A DNA stretch of 64,000 nt from Puniceicoccaceae bacterium (GCA_040224245.1 JBEGIR010000070.1:1-64000), one strand, 5' to 3'. Shown: positions 25,862-35,477, counted from the first letter of the stretch. Numbers and translations are program-made. Notes: generated from the sequence alone by a model not told the origin.

Positions 25862-28432
25862 ATGAGCCTCGCACCCGTAAAACACTACTATAGCAAATCT
25901 TCGGTTGAAGCCTGGTTTCGCCACCTGACGAAGGACTGGGAGGGTTATTTTTCGCAGGAACAACTGAAGAAGGGGCGGGAAATTTATCTGGGCAATGGTA
26001 TTCGTGAAATCGAATTGAGTGCTGAGGATGCCATTGTGCATTGTGAAATCGGGGACAAAGCGTATTATTCGGTGATCACTTGGAGTCGGCAGGGTCCCCA
26101 GGTACGTTCGTCCAGCAAAAAAAGAGGTAGACCTGAGTCCATTGCCGTTGCCGGAATTTATCAGATCGAAGAACTCATCGGGGATCTGATCAGCGAAATG
26201 CCCATCGATCTGTTTGGCGAAGACAGGGAGGATGATGGGGAAATCGAACTCGAGGCCGAAGATTTTGAGTCGATTGAGGATGCGGAGTCGATCCCATCTG
26301 GAAAGAGCCAGGAAGAACCTGCTACAGTGGAGGTTGAATTACCCCAGCGCAATCGACCGCTGGTGCTGACCTTCCGCGGATCTGAGGATGGACTTGGCTT
26401 TGATGCGTGCTGGATGAACCCGGATGGCGTGCAGGAACCCGCGCTTTCCATCGGAGAGGATGCCAGTCCGGTGTTGAGTGAACTGGAGAGTGAATCCCTG
26501 ATTCGACTGGCTACGATGGCGCGAAAGGCGGGCTTCACGCTCGACAAGGAGACACGGTGTTTCATGATGCCCGACATTGGGCGGTTTATCCCGTTTCTCA
26601 GCCATGTCCTGCCCAAGTGGAAGGCGCATTTTACCATCGTGCGCGAAACGGAGGTCAAGCGTCTCATGCAGGGCATTCAACCGGTTGAGGTGGACGCTAC
26701 GGTCGAGGAATTTCTCGAAGGCGACCAGCAGCGTTTTGAGATCGACTGGAACTATAAAAGTGGGGGACGGGTCTTTACCCGACAGGAATCCGAGGTGCTC
26801 AACAGCCGTCGCGGTCAACCCGTCTATTTGCCCAATCGCGGCATTGTGCAGCTGACAGATTCCCAGGTCAACCTGTTGGACCGATGGTCGGAGTTTCGCA
26901 AGGAAGCTTCCCGACAGCGGGTTGAGCGCTATATGATTCTTTCACTCTTTGGGGAGGGAGGCTACAACCTCAAACTTTCCAGGGGGTTGCTGCACTGGAG
27001 GAAAAAACTCTTTGCGGCACCGCGACCAGTGGATGTGAATGGCGGGTTCTTCCGGGACTACCAGCACAAAGGCGTAGCATGGATGAAACACGTGCTGGAG
27101 TCGGGTTGCCATTGCCTGCTCGCCGATGAAATGGGTCTGGGAAAAACGGTGCAGGTGCTGGGCTTGCTGGCGGAATTGAAAAAGGCATGCTCACAACCGA
27201 GCATTGTGTTTTGTCCCGCCAGCGTGATTCCGGTGTGGAAATCGGAAGTGCAGCGCTTTTTTCCGGAGTTGAATATCCTTCAAGTGACCGGGCAGCGTTC
27301 GATTGCGGAGGCGAACCTTTCGGAATTTGATCTGGTGATCTGCAGCTACACTCAACTGCGTCGCAATGTGGAACTGTTTCGGGAAACGCAATTTCGCTGC
27401 TGTGTGCTCGATGAGGCCCAGGTGATCAAAAATCCCGACACCAAAGTATCCCGTGCGTGTTTTGCAATGCGCTGCCAGTACCGCCTTGCGGTGACGGGCA
27501 CCCCGATCGAGAATCACTACAAGGATATCTGGTCGATTTTTTACTTTTTGATGCCCGGATTGCTGGGCAACCGTACCCGCTTTGATAGCATGGTGGAAGG
27601 AGGAGGGGAGGGTTTTTCCATGCGATTGCGCAACCAGCTTGCGCCCTTCATCCTGCGTCGCACGAAGGAAGAAGTGATCGCTGAGTTGCCCGACAAAAAT
27701 GAGATGCAGCTCAACTGCAGCATGTCTGATGTGCAGAAGAAGGAATACACGCGTCTGGTACAGGAGGGACTCAAGCGCATCTCCACTGATGATGCGCTTG
27801 ATACCCTGCAGAAGCGGTCGTTCAGCTTTTTTGCGCTGCTCACCCGCTTGCGCCAGGTCTGCTGTGATCCGGGCCTGCTTCCGTGGATGGATGTGGATCC
27901 TTCCAAAAGCGCCAAGATTCAGTTGCTGGTTGAAAAACTTGCCGACATCTACGATGCGGGCCACAAGGTCGTGATTTTCAGTCAGTTCGTTGGATTGATT
28001 GACCGACTCAAGACGGTGTTGGAACGGGAATTTCCCGCACTGAATCTGTTTGTATTGACTGGTAAGACGGTGGATCGTGCGAAACCAGTCGAGGGTTTCC
28101 AGAACTCGGCGAATCCGGCAACCATTCTGGTCAGTTTGAAGGCGGGCGGTACGGGAATCACGCTGCATGCTGCAGACTATGTCTTTTTGCTCGACCCGTG
28201 GTGGAATCCGTCGGTGGAAGCACAGGCGATTGATCGGGTGCACCGTCTCGGCCAGGAAAATCCGGTCTTCGTCTATCGTGTGATCACGACGGGAACGATT
28301 GAGGAGCGAGTGCAGCAGTTGCAGCGGGAAAAACGGGAGATGTTTCGCACGCTCATTGAGGATCTCAAGGATGTCAGTGAGCACCGGGAGCACCTCAACG
28401 CGCTGAAGGAGCTTGTCGCACTGCAAAACTGA
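25862..28432 (+). CDS. SNF2-family DEAD/H ATPase with SWIM-like N-terminus
   Basis: 856 residues. The C-terminal 460 hold the Swi2/Snf2 motor: CLLADEMGLGKTVQVLGLL (Walker A), CVLDEAQVIKN (Walker B, DEAQ), VTGTPIENHYKDIWSIF, then lobe 2 with VVIFSQFVGLIDRL, LKAGGTGITLHAADYVFLLDPWW and QAIDRVHRLGQ. It is a double-stranded-DNA translocase likely used in chromatin or repair tasks. The N-terminus (about 15-80: WFRHLTKDWEGYFSQEQLKKG) resembles the start of the SWIM protein at 47.2 kb but lacks the CxC...CxH metal ligands. An acidic region follows at about 115-160. Start ATG 25862; a TTG four codons upstream is possible. Confidence 0.9.
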   Translation: MSLAPVKHYYSKSSVEAWFRHLTKDWEGYFSQEQLKKGREIYLGNGIREIELSAEDAIVHCEIGDKAYYSVITWSRQGPQVRSSSKKRGRPESIAVAGIYQIEELIGDLISEMPIDLFGEDREDDGEIELEAEDFESIEDAESIPSGKSQEEPATVEVELPQRNRPLVLTFRGSEDGLGFDACWMNPDGVQEPALSIGEDASPVLSELESESLIRLATMARKAGFTLDKETRCFMMPDIGRFIPFLSHVLPKWKAHFTIVRETEVKRLMQGIQPVEVDATVEEFLEGDQQRFEIDWNYKSGGRVFTRQESEVLNSRRGQPVYLPNRGIVQLTDSQVNLLDRWSEFRKEASRQRVERYMILSLFGEGGYNLKLSRGLLHWRKKLFAAPRPVDVNGGFFRDYQHKGVAWMKHVLESGCHCLLADEMGLGKTVQVLGLLAELKKACSQPSIVFCPASVIPVWKSEVQRFFPELNILQVTGQRSIAEANLSEFDLVICSYTQLRRNVELFRETQFRCCVLDEAQVIKNPDTKVSRACFAMRCQYRLAVTGTPIENHYKDIWSIFYFLMPGLLGNRTRFDSMVEGGGEGFSMRLRNQLAPFILRRTKEEVIAELPDKNEMQLNCSMSDVQKKEYTRLVQEGLKRISTDDALDTLQKRSFSFFALLTRLRQVCCDPGLLPWMDVDPSKSAKIQLLVEKLADIYDAGHKVVIFSQFVGLIDRLKTVLEREFPALNLFVLTGKTVDRAKPVEGFQNSANPATILVSLKAGGTGITLHAADYVFLLDPWWNPSVEAQAIDRVHRLGQENPVFVYRVITTGTIEERVQQLQREKREMFRTLIEDLKDVSEHREHLNALKELVALQN

Positions 28433-28521
28433 TCTCACGGTTGCTTGTTTCCTGATCTTTTTTCAACAAATCAGCCCGCATTCTCCAGATCGATGAGTGG
28501 GCATTGTTCGTCCTTCAAACC

Positions 28522-30144
28522 ATGCTGAAACAATCCACTGCTTCCTATTCCCGCTGGAGCCACGCTGGTTTGGGCCTACTATGCTTTTTGTTGATTTGGT
28601 TCCGTCTGCCCGGACTCTATGCAGCGGGCAATTTTGTGGCAGAGGACGGGTGGGTCTTTTTTGCAGATGCGTTCAACGAGTCATTTCCATTGGTGTTGTT
28701 TAAGCCCTATGCAGGGTATTTCCACCTGCTTCCGCGACTGATTGCGGAGCTGGCAGGTGGGTTGGACTTTGCAGTGCAACCCACGGCCTATGCGGTCGTA
28801 GCAGGGCTGTGTTCCGCCCTGTTGCTGACCCTGTGGTATTTACCGGTTTTTCGCTGTCACCTTGCATCAGATGGCCATCGGGCGGCCATCGTGCTCCTGC
28901 TTGCCGTCTGCCATCATGCGGAAAATCTCAGTCTTGTATTGGGACTGCATTGGTATTTGAGCTTTGCATTGGCATTGTTTGCGCTGGCACCTCTCCCTGC
29001 GGGGAAAAGTGCGGGGATGATGACAGCAGGATTATCGGTACTGGCCGCTTGGTCCAGTCCGTCAACAGTTGCGCTGGTGCCGTTGCTGGTGTGGCGCTTC
29101 TTTCGCCCGCTGAACCGTCGCCATCGGTGGTGGTGTGGATTCACACTGCTCCACATCGCATGTGCGCTGGCCTTTATGGCGTGGATGCGGGTGGATGAGC
29201 CGTCTCGCGTGGCGCATGCCTCTCCGGGTGAATTGGTTCTGGCGACCAGGGTTATCATGGTGCGTGGCTGGCTGGGAAGTACCCTAATTGGAGAACCGCT
29301 GGCGCAGGCATTGGGAGCGCTCTCACCACATGTGCTGGATGCACTTGGTGTGGGGGTGGGGTGTTTTCTGATGGGCATGGTCTGGCGATTGAGGTGCCGA
29401 GCGGGTTCTGGTTTGGGCTTGCCTGGGGTCGAGGTGATGTGGGGCATGGCAGCGATCCTCATGCTGGCATTGAGCTTGCTGCGCTCGCTTTATGTGGCTG
29501 AGACTGCTCAAGCAGTATTGCCGCGACACATTCGTTACCTGACAGCTCCTTCGCTGCTGCTGTTGGTGTTGGTTTGGAGCCTGATTTACAAATGGGCGAC
29601 AGCTGTGCCTGGTTGGCGGATTCGGTTCGTTTGGGGGTTGTGGCTGTTGCAGTTTGGGGTGCTCCTGATCGGAATGCGCAAAGCAAAACATTGGACGCGG
29701 GAGTTTGAGCATTTCCCATGGAGCGAACAAGTACCGGCCGTTCGTCAGTTTGCACTCCCAGGGGCGGAGTCAACCCCTGCCTCGCTCTATGTTCCTTCCG
29801 ATGTGCCGTATTGGGGTCCGGTTTTGAAACGAAACGGGGGCTACCAACACCTGCCCGAGATGGGATGGGTAACGATTCGAGGACTCGAACAATCACCGGA
29901 AACTGCGGAAGCCATCGCATGGTTCGGACGATTTCGGGTGGGGACATCGTGGCCGTGGATTGAGCATGAGCTGCTTGGGAAGGTGGAATATCATGGTGAG
30001 TTTGAGGGCAGAGTTTGGTTTCGCGACGAAGTTGGCTTATTGTATTTCAGCAGTCCACTGATGTTTCCGCAGTTTTGGGTGATGGACGGACTTCAGTTTT
30101 CGTTGGCGATACCTGATGCGAGTGAATCCCTTGCGCAACCTTGA
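28522..30144 (+). CDS. Polytopic membrane protein of unknown function
   Basis: 540 residues with about 11-12 hydrophobic helices up to residue 390, then a soluble C-terminal domain of about 140 residues (from HWTREFEHFPWSEQV on). The layout, with an extracytoplasmic loop after the first helix (NFVAEDGWVFFADAFNE), recalls GT-C type glycosyltransferases and DUF-type lipid-sugar enzymes; the loop has acidic residues (AEDGW) where GT-C enzymes bind metal, but no firm signature is present. ATG 28522 is preferred over TTG 28504. It stands alone between the SNF2 gene and phoU. Confidence 0.7.
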   Translation: MLKQSTASYSRWSHAGLGLLCFLLIWFRLPGLYAAGNFVAEDGWVFFADAFNESFPLVLFKPYAGYFHLLPRLIAELAGGLDFAVQPTAYAVVAGLCSALLLTLWYLPVFRCHLASDGHRAAIVLLLAVCHHAENLSLVLGLHWYLSFALALFALAPLPAGKSAGMMTAGLSVLAAWSSPSTVALVPLLVWRFFRPLNRRHRWWCGFTLLHIACALAFMAWMRVDEPSRVAHASPGELVLATRVIMVRGWLGSTLIGEPLAQALGALSPHVLDALGVGVGCFLMGMVWRLRCRAGSGLGLPGVEVMWGMAAILMLALSLLRSLYVAETAQAVLPRHIRYLTAPSLLLLVLVWSLIYKWATAVPGWRIRFVWGLWLLQFGVLLIGMRKAKHWTREFEHFPWSEQVPAVRQFALPGAESTPASLYVPSDVPYWGPVLKRNGGYQHLPEMGWVTIRGLEQSPETAEAIAWFGRFRVGTSWPWIEHELLGKVEYHGEFEGRVWFRDEVGLLYFSSPLMFPQFWVMDGLQFSLAIPDASESLAQP

Positions 30145-30162
30145 GTCCTTCGCACAAGGGAT
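30126..30162 (+). terminator. Possible hairpin terminator at the end of the membrane-protein gene
   Basis: Eight-base arms (30126-30133 and 30155-30162) around a 21-base loop that can add a few more pairs. It overlaps the stop codon at 30144. No T run follows, so it is weak evidence. Confidence 0.3.
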
Positions 30163-30321
30163 CAAGCTGCGGGCAATGGCGGGAATGTGACGGATTTGTC
30201 ATGATGCGACGAAAATTTGACAGTTCAGGATTTGAGTTCTGTTGCACTTGAGGCATGGTGAAAGTGATTTTTGGGGAATCGAAGGGCGCTCCTCCAGCGT
30301 TCGATGCTCCGTTTGTTCACC

Positions 30322-30993
30322 ATGAACCGGCATTTTTATACCGAAAAGGAAAACCTGCGCTCTCGTTTGATCCTGATGGGGGAACGCACGACAGATGCGT
30401 TTAAGACGGCGCTGCGCGGTTTGCTCAGCGAGCGCATTGTCGATTGTGAACAGGCGATCGAAATGGATTTGGAGATTGATCGACTCGAGCAGGATATTGA
30501 GTCTGAAGCAGTGCGCTATATCTCCTTGCGCTCTCCGGTGGCCAGTGATTTGCGCATGGTGATGGCGGCCCTCAAAGCGGCTGGCCGCTTCGAACGCATC
30601 GGTGACAGTGCGCGAAGTGTTGCTCGTCGCAGCAAGCGCATCTTGTCCGAAGGTCGTCTTGAAGTGGATCTGCTCGATATTGAGGAAATGGCGGCGATTA
30701 CACTGGAGATGCTGGAGTGTACGAAATCCATGATTCTGCAGGCCGACCGTGAGGAAATTGATCGCGTGTGTGGCATGGATCGTGAAGTGGATCTGCGCAA
30801 TGAAAAAAATTTAAAGGGTTTTGTTGAGCAGGCACGACAGGATCCGTTCCGAGCAGCGGTGTTGTTTGAATTATCCCATATTTCCAAAACGATCGAGCGG
30901 GTGGCCGATCACGTCTCAAAGGTTGCGCGATTGATGGAACCTCTGACGCAGGAAGGGACCGATTACCGCCACGTTTCCAGCGTGGTTTTGTGA
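30322..30993 (+). CDS. phoU: Phosphate-uptake regulator PhoU
   Basis: 223 residues, all-helical, two tandem PhoU three-helix bundles. The first contains DLEIDRLEQDIESEAVRYISLRSPVASDLRMVMAALKAAGRFERIGDSA, with the family ExxxD and ERIGD metal-cluster motif; the second ends FELSHISKTIERVADHVSKVA with the matching ERVAD. PhoU tunes the Pst transporter and the PhoR kinase. No pst or phoBR genes lie in the window. Start ATG 30322 fits the family opening (HFYTEKENLRSRLILMG); in-frame starts at 30271 and 30304 are possible. No strong ribosome-binding site. Confidence 0.9.
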   Translation: MNRHFYTEKENLRSRLILMGERTTDAFKTALRGLLSERIVDCEQAIEMDLEIDRLEQDIESEAVRYISLRSPVASDLRMVMAALKAAGRFERIGDSARSVARRSKRILSEGRLEVDLLDIEEMAAITLEMLECTKSMILQADREEIDRVCGMDREVDLRNEKNLKGFVEQARQDPFRAAVLFELSHISKTIERVADHVSKVARLMEPLTQEGTDYRHVSSVVL

Positions 30994-31003
30994 CGCCCGT
31001 AAT

Positions 31004-31032
31004 CACCGCAGGCATTTGTTTCTGGTGCGGTG
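31004..31032 (+). terminator. Possible hairpin after phoU
   Basis: Seven-base GC-rich arms (31004-31010 and 31026-31032) with a 15-base loop, 11 bases after the phoU stop. No T run, so weak. Confidence 0.3.
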
Positions 31033-31142
31033 CGATAGCAGTTTTGTCAAAACGAGTGCTTGAGTGAATGAAATCTGGGTCGATGGTCGAGTTGACGGCA
31101 GGCTCATTTCTGGGGGCCTGCAATTATAACTACATTCTACTC

Positions 31143-31511
31143 ATGGCAAACATCATCAATGTTCTCATTATCGTCGACACTGCGAATCTCGTAAACGGAG
31201 GAAATCGTGTCTATCTCGTCAGCGATCACCCGGGTGATCATCATGAAGGAAGCCCTGAACTGACAATTGTCGCCAACGTCGGGGACTTCATCCGCTGGCG
31301 ATCCGTTGCAGTCAATGCACGGGACCAGGTGGAGTTGATTCACTTTGACTGCGAGAGCAGCACTCAGGTCATCGAGCAGCCTTACTTTGCAAATGGTTGC
31401 TGGACAACTGAAGTGGTCAATGCGGGTTCTGAGCAATACACTTTTACCTTCTCGGTGAACGAATGCGGACTCTACTCCTGGGATCCCAAGATCGTTGTGC
31501 AGCCGCAATGA
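31143..31511 (+). CDS. PixA/AidA-like inclusion-body family protein (tentative)
   Basis: 122 residues starting MANIINVLIIVDTANLVNGG. The opening strand with VLIIVDT and the later GSPELTIVANVGDFIRWRSV and YTFTFSVNE segments match the pattern of AidA/PixA proteins, small cytoplasmic beta-rich proteins that can form inclusions in some Gram-negatives. I assign it on pattern only. The ATG at 31143 is chosen because the upstream part of the open frame (from 31068) is not conserved-looking and overlaps a small inverted repeat (GCAGGC/GCCTGC). It is 71 bases upstream of the TPR kinase gene and may share its transcript. Confidence 0.5.
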   Translation: MANIINVLIIVDTANLVNGGNRVYLVSDHPGDHHEGSPELTIVANVGDFIRWRSVAVNARDQVELIHFDCESSTQVIEQPYFANGCWTTEVVNAGSEQYTFTFSVNECGLYSWDPKIVVQPQ

Positions 31512-31582
31512 GTGAGTGCCGGATGGGATCACCGAGGATTTGAAGTTGCGTCGATACGTTCGAGGGAAAAGATGGAGCCAAT

Positions 31583-33385
31583 ATGGTGCACCCGGATGCA
31601 AGCTCAAATGATTCGTTTCAGGCGGTCGTCGAGTTTTGTCGGGACAACCAGCGCAAACACGCCCATCAAACCATCGAAATTGGCGAACGTGCCCTGCGCA
31701 ACCACGGCGATCCATCCGACCCGCTTCATGCCCGACTCCAGTTGCATGTAGGCAATGCCTATGTGGCCTGCGGTAGGGTTTCCCGGGCGATTCCGCTCTA
31801 CCGTGATGTCTTGGCGAAAGAGAGTACGCTGGACAAGGAGATCATTGCCGATGCCAATATTTGCCTGTCCAGCCTGTTCCTCAATCAGGGGGACTTTCAC
31901 ACCACCTCCACCTTTCTGGAGGCCGCTCTCGAAAGACTGCCCGAACACGGTGCCCTGCGCAAGATTCCGCACCTCCTTTACAATCTGGCCTGGTGCCAGA
32001 GCGAACTTCGTTTGTTTGAACAGGCCCGGAACAACTACATTCGGGCGTCAGACCTGTGTGATGAGATCGGTGACATGACAGGACTGCATTGCCAGATCCT
32101 GGTCTCGCTGGGCATTCTCTGCATGGACATGGAACACTGGGGGGAGGCCGACCTGCATCTCAATCGGGCGCTGCGCATGAGTGAGCGTCATGAAGATCCC
32201 CAGGGAATCGCAAATGCCAAGGCCGAACTGGGTCGACTCTGGCAGCAGTACCGGATGCCAGAGGAAGCCCTGCAGCTGTTTGATGAAGGCATTGATGGAT
32301 TTCTTAAACTCGGGGAGCAAGGCTATGCGGCGGAGGTAATGCTGTACAAGGGACAGTTGTTGTCGGTAACCACAGTGGAGCTGGCTTCCACGGATTCTTC
32401 GCTCATCCTCTTCCGCGAGGCACTGGCGATTGCAGAGTCGCAGCAAAACCTCATGCTGCAGCAAAAGGCACACCAGGCCTTGAGTGGCGAATATGAGCGA
32501 CAGGGCGATCCCGCTGGCGCTCTGCATCATTTCAAGCGCTACCATGAGCTGAGTCAGGCCATCGAATCCGACGTGAGTCGGCGGCGCGTGGAACACCTGC
32601 ATCTGCTCACAGACCTGCACTGTGATCGGGTGCGGCATGATGTGGTGCTTGAGAAAAATGAAGAACTGGCGGTTGCCAATCAACGGTTGGCGCGATTGCT
32701 CGACGAACGTCGGGAACTGATGGGACTTGCCGCGCATGATCTGAAGAATCCGCTCGCCGGTATTCTCACGATGGTGGAGATGTTGCAGATGCATGAATGC
32801 TGCAAACAGTTTGCAGACATTCCATCATTGCTCGAAATTCTTGAAATCAGTGCAACGAGCGCTCGGGAGATCATTCACAACATATTGGAAGATGATCGCC
32901 TGGAGCAGGGAAATATTGAATTGAAGGAGGAACCGACCGAACTGGTCAAACTCTGTCGCGAAGTCATTCGCCTGCACGAACACCGTGCGGTTGCCAAAGG
33001 CATCCGCCTACAGTTTGAACCGACTTTTTCGAAGTTGGTGTGTCATGTGGACCCGTTTACCTTTCGGCAGGCATTGGAGAATTTGATCTCCAATGCCGTG
33101 AAGTTCTGTTCGACCGGAAACCGTGTAGATCTCACGTTGAATGTGGGAGCATTCATCGAGGTTGCCGTCGTGGATGATGGCCCCGGAATTTCAGAGTCGG
33201 ATCAGGGCAAGCTCTTCCAACGCTTTGCGAAGCTTTCGAACAAACCCACCGGAAATGAAGGCTCATCCGGACTGGGACTCGCCATCGTGAAAAAACTTGT
33301 CGAACTCAATGGTGGAACCATTCACTGTGAAAGTGAATTGGGCAGGGGAACGACTTTTCGAATCTGCCTGCCTACCAGTGCATGA
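31583..33385 (+). CDS. Cytoplasmic TPR-sensor histidine kinase
   Basis: 600 residues without a membrane segment. The first 330 residues are tetratricopeptide-like repeats (for example HARLQLHVGNAYVACGRVSRAIPLYRDVL, LCMDMEHWGEADLHLNRAL). A short coiled coil (NEELAVANQRLARLLDERREL) leads to a HisKA domain with phospho-acceptor His385 in LAAHDLKNPLAG, then HATPase: NLISNAVKFCS (N box), DDGPGIS (G1), GSSGLGLAIVKKL (G2). No receiver domain. The TPR part suggests sensing through protein or peptide contacts in the cytoplasm. GGAG five bases before the ATG. Its 3' end overlaps the convergent esterase by 14 bases. Confidence 0.9.
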   Translation: MVHPDASSNDSFQAVVEFCRDNQRKHAHQTIEIGERALRNHGDPSDPLHARLQLHVGNAYVACGRVSRAIPLYRDVLAKESTLDKEIIADANICLSSLFLNQGDFHTTSTFLEAALERLPEHGALRKIPHLLYNLAWCQSELRLFEQARNNYIRASDLCDEIGDMTGLHCQILVSLGILCMDMEHWGEADLHLNRALRMSERHEDPQGIANAKAELGRLWQQYRMPEEALQLFDEGIDGFLKLGEQGYAAEVMLYKGQLLSVTTVELASTDSSLILFREALAIAESQQNLMLQQKAHQALSGEYERQGDPAGALHHFKRYHELSQAIESDVSRRRVEHLHLLTDLHCDRVRHDVVLEKNEELAVANQRLARLLDERRELMGLAAHDLKNPLAGILTMVEMLQMHECCKQFADIPSLLEILEISATSAREIIHNILEDDRLEQGNIELKEEPTELVKLCREVIRLHEHRAVAKGIRLQFEPTFSKLVCHVDPFTFRQALENLISNAVKFCSTGNRVDLTLNVGAFIEVAVVDDGPGISESDQGKLFQRFAKLSNKPTGNEGSSGLGLAIVKKLVELNGGTIHCESELGRGTTFRICLPTSA

Positions 33386-34463
33386 GTCCGCGCAAGTAGG
33401 CAGTCAGTTCCCTTGCATTGCGAAGTGCCTGGGCTTTGGAGGGATGCCAATCGGCTCCATATCCCAGCTCTCCCTGGGCTGACAGTTCAAAGTGAAAGAC
33501 CCGAGGTGAAACGAGATTGCGGTTGCAGCGCTTTACCACCCGCATCAAGCCTTCCTTTACGTCTGGGTCGTTCAGCATCGGTCCCAGCAAACAGACGATG
33601 CGCGTTGATTCAGGGTATTGCATGAGCAGTTGCTCCACAAAGTTCTGGTATGCTGCCTCAAAGCGATCAGGGTTGACCCCGCTGGTGCTGAAATCATTGG
33701 TTCCGAGGTTGATACAAACGACATCGGGGATGAAGCGCGAAGCATCCCAAAGTGCTTCGGGGTGGGTAAAAAAACTGCGTGAATAGAGGCTGGGCAAGGC
33801 AGCATCACTTCCCTCATACGGGCCATCGTAGTTACGCACCATGCCAATGCCGGAGCGGGCAACGACCAGGTAGTCTGCTCCGAGGGCATGTGCGGTGTGC
33901 CATGCATAGGTATCACAAAAGTTTTGGGTTGACGGATGCCATGATGCGTTCGCGGTCGCTGCTTCAATTCCGTAGCCGCAGGTGATGGAGTCTCCAATGA
34001 ATTCCAGACGACGGAATTCGGGTTTTGTCCACGGCAGCAATTCTGCTGTATCTGCTGCTTCGATACTGGCAATCTCAATGAGTCCCTCGGCTCCCTCTGT
34101 GGCCTTGACCAGCTCAACCTGTTGTGGCGTTGTGTCAGCCGTTGCAGGAAAGGAAAGCGTCATCCACTGTGTATCCACTTTCAGCTTCTCCTGTCGCTCC
34201 TGGTTGATAAAGGACTGCATCCAATTGCTCTCACCGTGGGAGCGCAGGTGAATGGAGACGGGGCCGCCCGTGTAGGTGAAACGCAGGCGGGTGCCGGAAT
34301 ACCCGAGCAGGGCATGGCCATCGGGAGTGAACTCCACTCGACCGCTGATGGCGATTGACGGGTGCGCTTCGATGGGATCTGCGTTCGCGCAGATGGAGGT
34401 GAACAGGCAAGCTATCGATAGGGTCAGAGTGAAACGGGTACAGTAGCAAATCCGGGATCGCAT
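33372..34463 (-). CDS. Exported SGNH esterase, CE2-like
   Basis: 363 residues. Signal peptide MRSRICYCTRFTLTLSIACL, cleaved after the region SICANA. A beta-sandwich of about 110 residues comes first (the CE2 jelly-roll), then the SGNH hydrolase: EFIGDSITCGYG (nucleophile Ser), ARSGIGMV, INLGTNDFS (Asn of block III) and ADWHPSKAQALR (catalytic Asp/His). CE2 enzymes remove acetyl groups from xylan or other hemicelluloses. Start ATG 34463; an in-frame TTG at 34499 is possible but the signal peptide begins at the ATG. The 3' end overlaps the kinase gene. It fits the other esterases in the window. Confidence 0.85.
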   Translation of the reverse strand: MRSRICYCTRFTLTLSIACLFTSICANADPIEAHPSIAISGRVEFTPDGHALLGYSGTRLRFTYTGGPVSIHLRSHGESNWMQSFINQERQEKLKVDTQWMTLSFPATADTTPQQVELVKATEGAEGLIEIASIEAADTAELLPWTKPEFRRLEFIGDSITCGYGIEAATANASWHPSTQNFCDTYAWHTAHALGADYLVVARSGIGMVRNYDGPYEGSDAALPSLYSRSFFTHPEALWDASRFIPDVVCINLGTNDFSTSGVNPDRFEAAYQNFVEQLLMQYPESTRIVCLLGPMLNDPDVKEGLMRVVKRCNRNLVSPRVFHFELSAQGELGYGADWHPSKAQALRNARELTAYLRGLMHW

Positions 34464-34544
34464 GAGTGGCCATGATGGACTCCTTCGAACGAAAGGCAAT
34501 CCTGTGATGGTAGCGACTAGGTTTGTGTTGCAGGCAGCAATGGC

Positions 34545-35477
34545 TCAGCGCAGGCGATTGCAGCGCTCCGTGAGCAGAAGCTGATAGTCGAATTTTTGTC
34601 TGGGCAGTAGGTAGCTTCGCTCGAGTGCCAGCTTCCAGGCGATGGAGTGGTGCAGTAGTCCATTCACGCTTTGATTGACGAAGGATTCGGGAAGCCCCAG
34701 CAATTCTTGGCCCAGATAGTTGAGCAGGGTTGCCTTGTCGACGCGATGTCCGTTTGACCCCAGCGGCAGGGAGCACTCCAGGCCTCCGGGTTCTGTGAGC
34801 TGTGTATTGCGCAGCCCAAATCGGGGAGCGAGGCGGGTAATGCCCGAAGCGTCTGTCAGCAGGTGCCACTTGCCTGCGTGCATGCCAGAGTTCCCGACAA
34901 GGAAATTGAACAGCACGGTTTGGAAAAATGCGGCCCGTTCCTTCATGGGAAAGGTGGTGTGCGCATTGAGAATTGCCACCATTGACTCCATACTGACCGA
35001 CTCTGCATCAGGCAGCAAACTCGCAAAGGGGATGAGCGGCAGAGTAGTGCCTTGGCCGACGCGATCCAGGCGACGCGACCAGAGTGCAAACCCCGCACTG
35101 GGTTCGAGGGTATCAATGAGGCCACACGGTGCCGTTTCAATCCCGGCAACGCTAGCGAGGTGTAGGGTGATGGCCTCATTTTCGGGTACACGTTCGTGCA
35201 GGACATCCTGTGGTTTGATCAGGTAGCGACCGCGTTGGGCGTCAGGGATGAAGCTGCATTGTTTGACGGCGAGCGTCATGACAGTCTTTGACTGTGATCC
35301 GGGAAAGCTATGGTCGGATTTTTGTTCGGCAGCGAGTGAGCGCAGATCGTCATGGCTCTGCTCCAATGCCTGGAGCTGCTTCAGGTGAGGGCTGAGCTTG
35401 CGAAGACCTCCCGGGGTGTAGGGAAAGGGATGGGGTTGTTCGGTCCATTCATAGGTGATGGGGCAAATGCGTTTCAT
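34545..35477 (-). CDS. HipT/HipA-like protein, predicted dead kinase
   Basis: 310 residues, the size of the HipT kinase of HipBST systems rather than full HipA. Family blocks: FPYTPGGLRKLSPH near 18, the Ser/Gly loop SFPGSQSKTV (57-66), the ATP lysine in YLIKP (Lys88), and a HipA_C-like active-site region FNFLVGNSGMHAGKW. Where HipA and HipT have the catalytic Asp (xDxHxxN) this protein has Gly198, and the metal Asn is Lys203 (the His is kept as His200). The later metal Asp of the LAPxYD motif is Gly221 (LAPRFGL). So it should bind ATP at most. It follows hipB by about 140 bases, with no HipS gene of normal size between. Role unknown; maybe an antitoxin-like binder. Confidence 0.75.
   Translation of the reverse strand: MKRICPITYEWTEQPHPFPYTPGGLRKLSPHLKQLQALEQSHDDLRSLAAEQKSDHSFPGSQSKTVMTLAVKQCSFIPDAQRGRYLIKPQDVLHERVPENEAITLHLASVAGIETAPCGLIDTLEPSAGFALWSRRLDRVGQGTTLPLIPFASLLPDAESVSMESMVAILNAHTTFPMKERAAFFQTVLFNFLVGNSGMHAGKWHLLTDASGITRLAPRFGLRNTQLTEPGGLECSLPLGSNGHRVDKATLLNYLGQELLGLPESFVNQSVNGLLHHSIAWKLALERSYLLPRQKFDYQLLLTERCNRLR

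Noticed and set aside
27191-28438. Long open frame opposite the Snf2 motor
   Set aside because: It overlaps conserved helicase motifs on the other strand and shows no recognisable protein.
30185-30230. TGACA-type repeats upstream of phoU as a Pho box
   Set aside because: Two units roughly fit the 11-base period on the minus strand, the third does not; too weak to call.
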